Positions 6,321-6,782 of a stretch of 6,782 nucleotides of DNA are shown piece by piece. Origin of the DNA: Alphaproteobacteria bacterium (GTDB lineage Bacteria; Pseudomonadota; Alphaproteobacteria; UBA8366; GCA-2717185); the NCBI GenBank assembly GCA_016764135.1, contig JAESSL010000200.1:1-6782 (forward strand), read 5' to 3'. The notes below the pieces were generated by a model. The model was given only the letters and a program-made list of their open reading frames with translations. It was not told where the DNA came from and searched no databases. Made by a program: the position numbers and the translations under genes. How positions within the stretch are numbered: the first letter of the stretch is position 1; each line of letters opens with the position of its first letter.

Positions 6321-6782
6321 TTAACGGCGTAATCGTTCCCGGTGCAGAATATACAGACCACTGAAAATTACCGGAATCGCCCCAGCGAGTATCCAGATAT
6401 CCGGCACATGGCCAAACATGAAAAACCCATACATCACCGCCCAGGGAAGCGCTGAATATTTGAAGGGCGCAATGACCGCCGCTTCGCCATGGCGGAAGGC
6501 TTCAATCAGGATAAAATGCGCCGCGCCTTGCAAGAAACCGGATATGGCGAGCACCGGAAGATCCGCCAGATTGAGTGGTGCGCTTTCATAAAAAAGGCTC
6601 ATGGATCCGGCGATCAGCACTGCGGTGGTGGAGAAGCACAAAATCGCGATGGAGGATTCGCCGGTGCTGATCTTGCGCGTCACAAGATCCCGGAGCGCCG
6701 CTGCACGCCGCCAGCAATGGCAGAAATGCGACAACACGGAAAATATCCGGATCGGGACGCAACATAATGAGAACCCCGATAA
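6321..6782 (-). pseudogene. EamA-family DMT transporter, C-terminal half, frameshifted and cut by window edge
   Basis: The downstream frame (TAA stop at 6321-6323, open upstream to about 6700) encodes AALRDLVTRKISTGESS, then four membrane segments. These include SGFLQGAAHFILIEAF, APFKYSALPWAVMYGFFMFG and WILAGAIPVIFSGLYILHRE, all typical of the second EamA repeat of drug/metabolite transporters. Reading further upstream in that frame gives FCHCWRRA, which does not fit. A second frame (codons from 6780 down to 6700) gives GVLIMLRPDPDIF and then FLPLLAACS, exactly the expected preceding segment. Joining the frames requires removing one base near 6693-6711. A GTG at 6737 in the downstream frame is therefore not a real start. 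Family length is about 290-300 residues with ten membrane helices; about half is in view. It could be a true pseudogene or a single-base sequence error. It is convergent with the MocR gene, 25 bases away, with no visible terminator. Confidence 0.78.

Noticed and set aside
6489..6767. Plus-strand 92-codon open frame opposite the DMT transporter
   Set aside because: No domain features, and the opposite strand clearly encodes EamA membrane segments.

Overview
The window is GC-rich, densely packed bacterial DNA with short intergenic gaps. Protein content and style (an SWASDP-type alpha/beta hydrolase, a StaR/TTC38-like TPR protein, a MocR regulator beside an AhpD-like protein, and a DMT transporter with an APFKYSALPWAV-type motif) suggest an alphaproteobacterium. 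That assignment comes from family resemblance only; there is no rRNA or other taxonomic marker. No RNA genes, CRISPR arrays, insertion sequences, attachment sites or origins were seen, and no stretch over about 120 bases lacks a gene.

Layout. Bases 1-771 (+) hold an alpha/beta hydrolase whose N-terminus lies outside the window. It ends tail-to-tail, overlapping by 4 bases, with a minus-strand TPR protein of the StaR/TTC38 type (768-2198). A 47-base divergent gap then leads into a plus-strand gene for a secreted protein of unknown function (2246-3169). That gene overlaps by 17 bases, tail-to-tail, with the last gene of a minus-strand operon. In transcription order the operon is an AhpD/carboxymuconolactone decarboxylase-like protein (4740-4288), a GNAT acetyltransferase (4291-3812, joined by an ATGA stop/start overlap) and an FMN-dependent NADH-azoreductase (3788-3153). 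A 118-base AT-rich gap (4741-4858) separates this operon from a divergent MocR-type regulator gene (4859-6295, +). The right edge (6321-6782, -) is the C-terminal half of an EamA/DMT transporter, with a one-base frameshift near 6693-6711.

How the parts may work together. The most coherent unit is the MocR regulator facing the AhpD-GNAT-AzoR operon. MocR proteins are PLP-binding regulators that commonly control a divergent neighbour. The shared gap holds three related copies of a GGACCATAAnTTAA-like element and a perfect 8-base inverted repeat, which look like operator DNA. Two of the operon proteins are redox-type enzymes (a CxxC peroxidase-like protein and a flavin quinone/azo reductase) and one is an acyltransferase. 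A detoxification or stress role is a reasonable inference, but the substrate is unknown. The clearest anomaly is the frameshifted transporter. I see no strong evidence for a wholly new kind of system.
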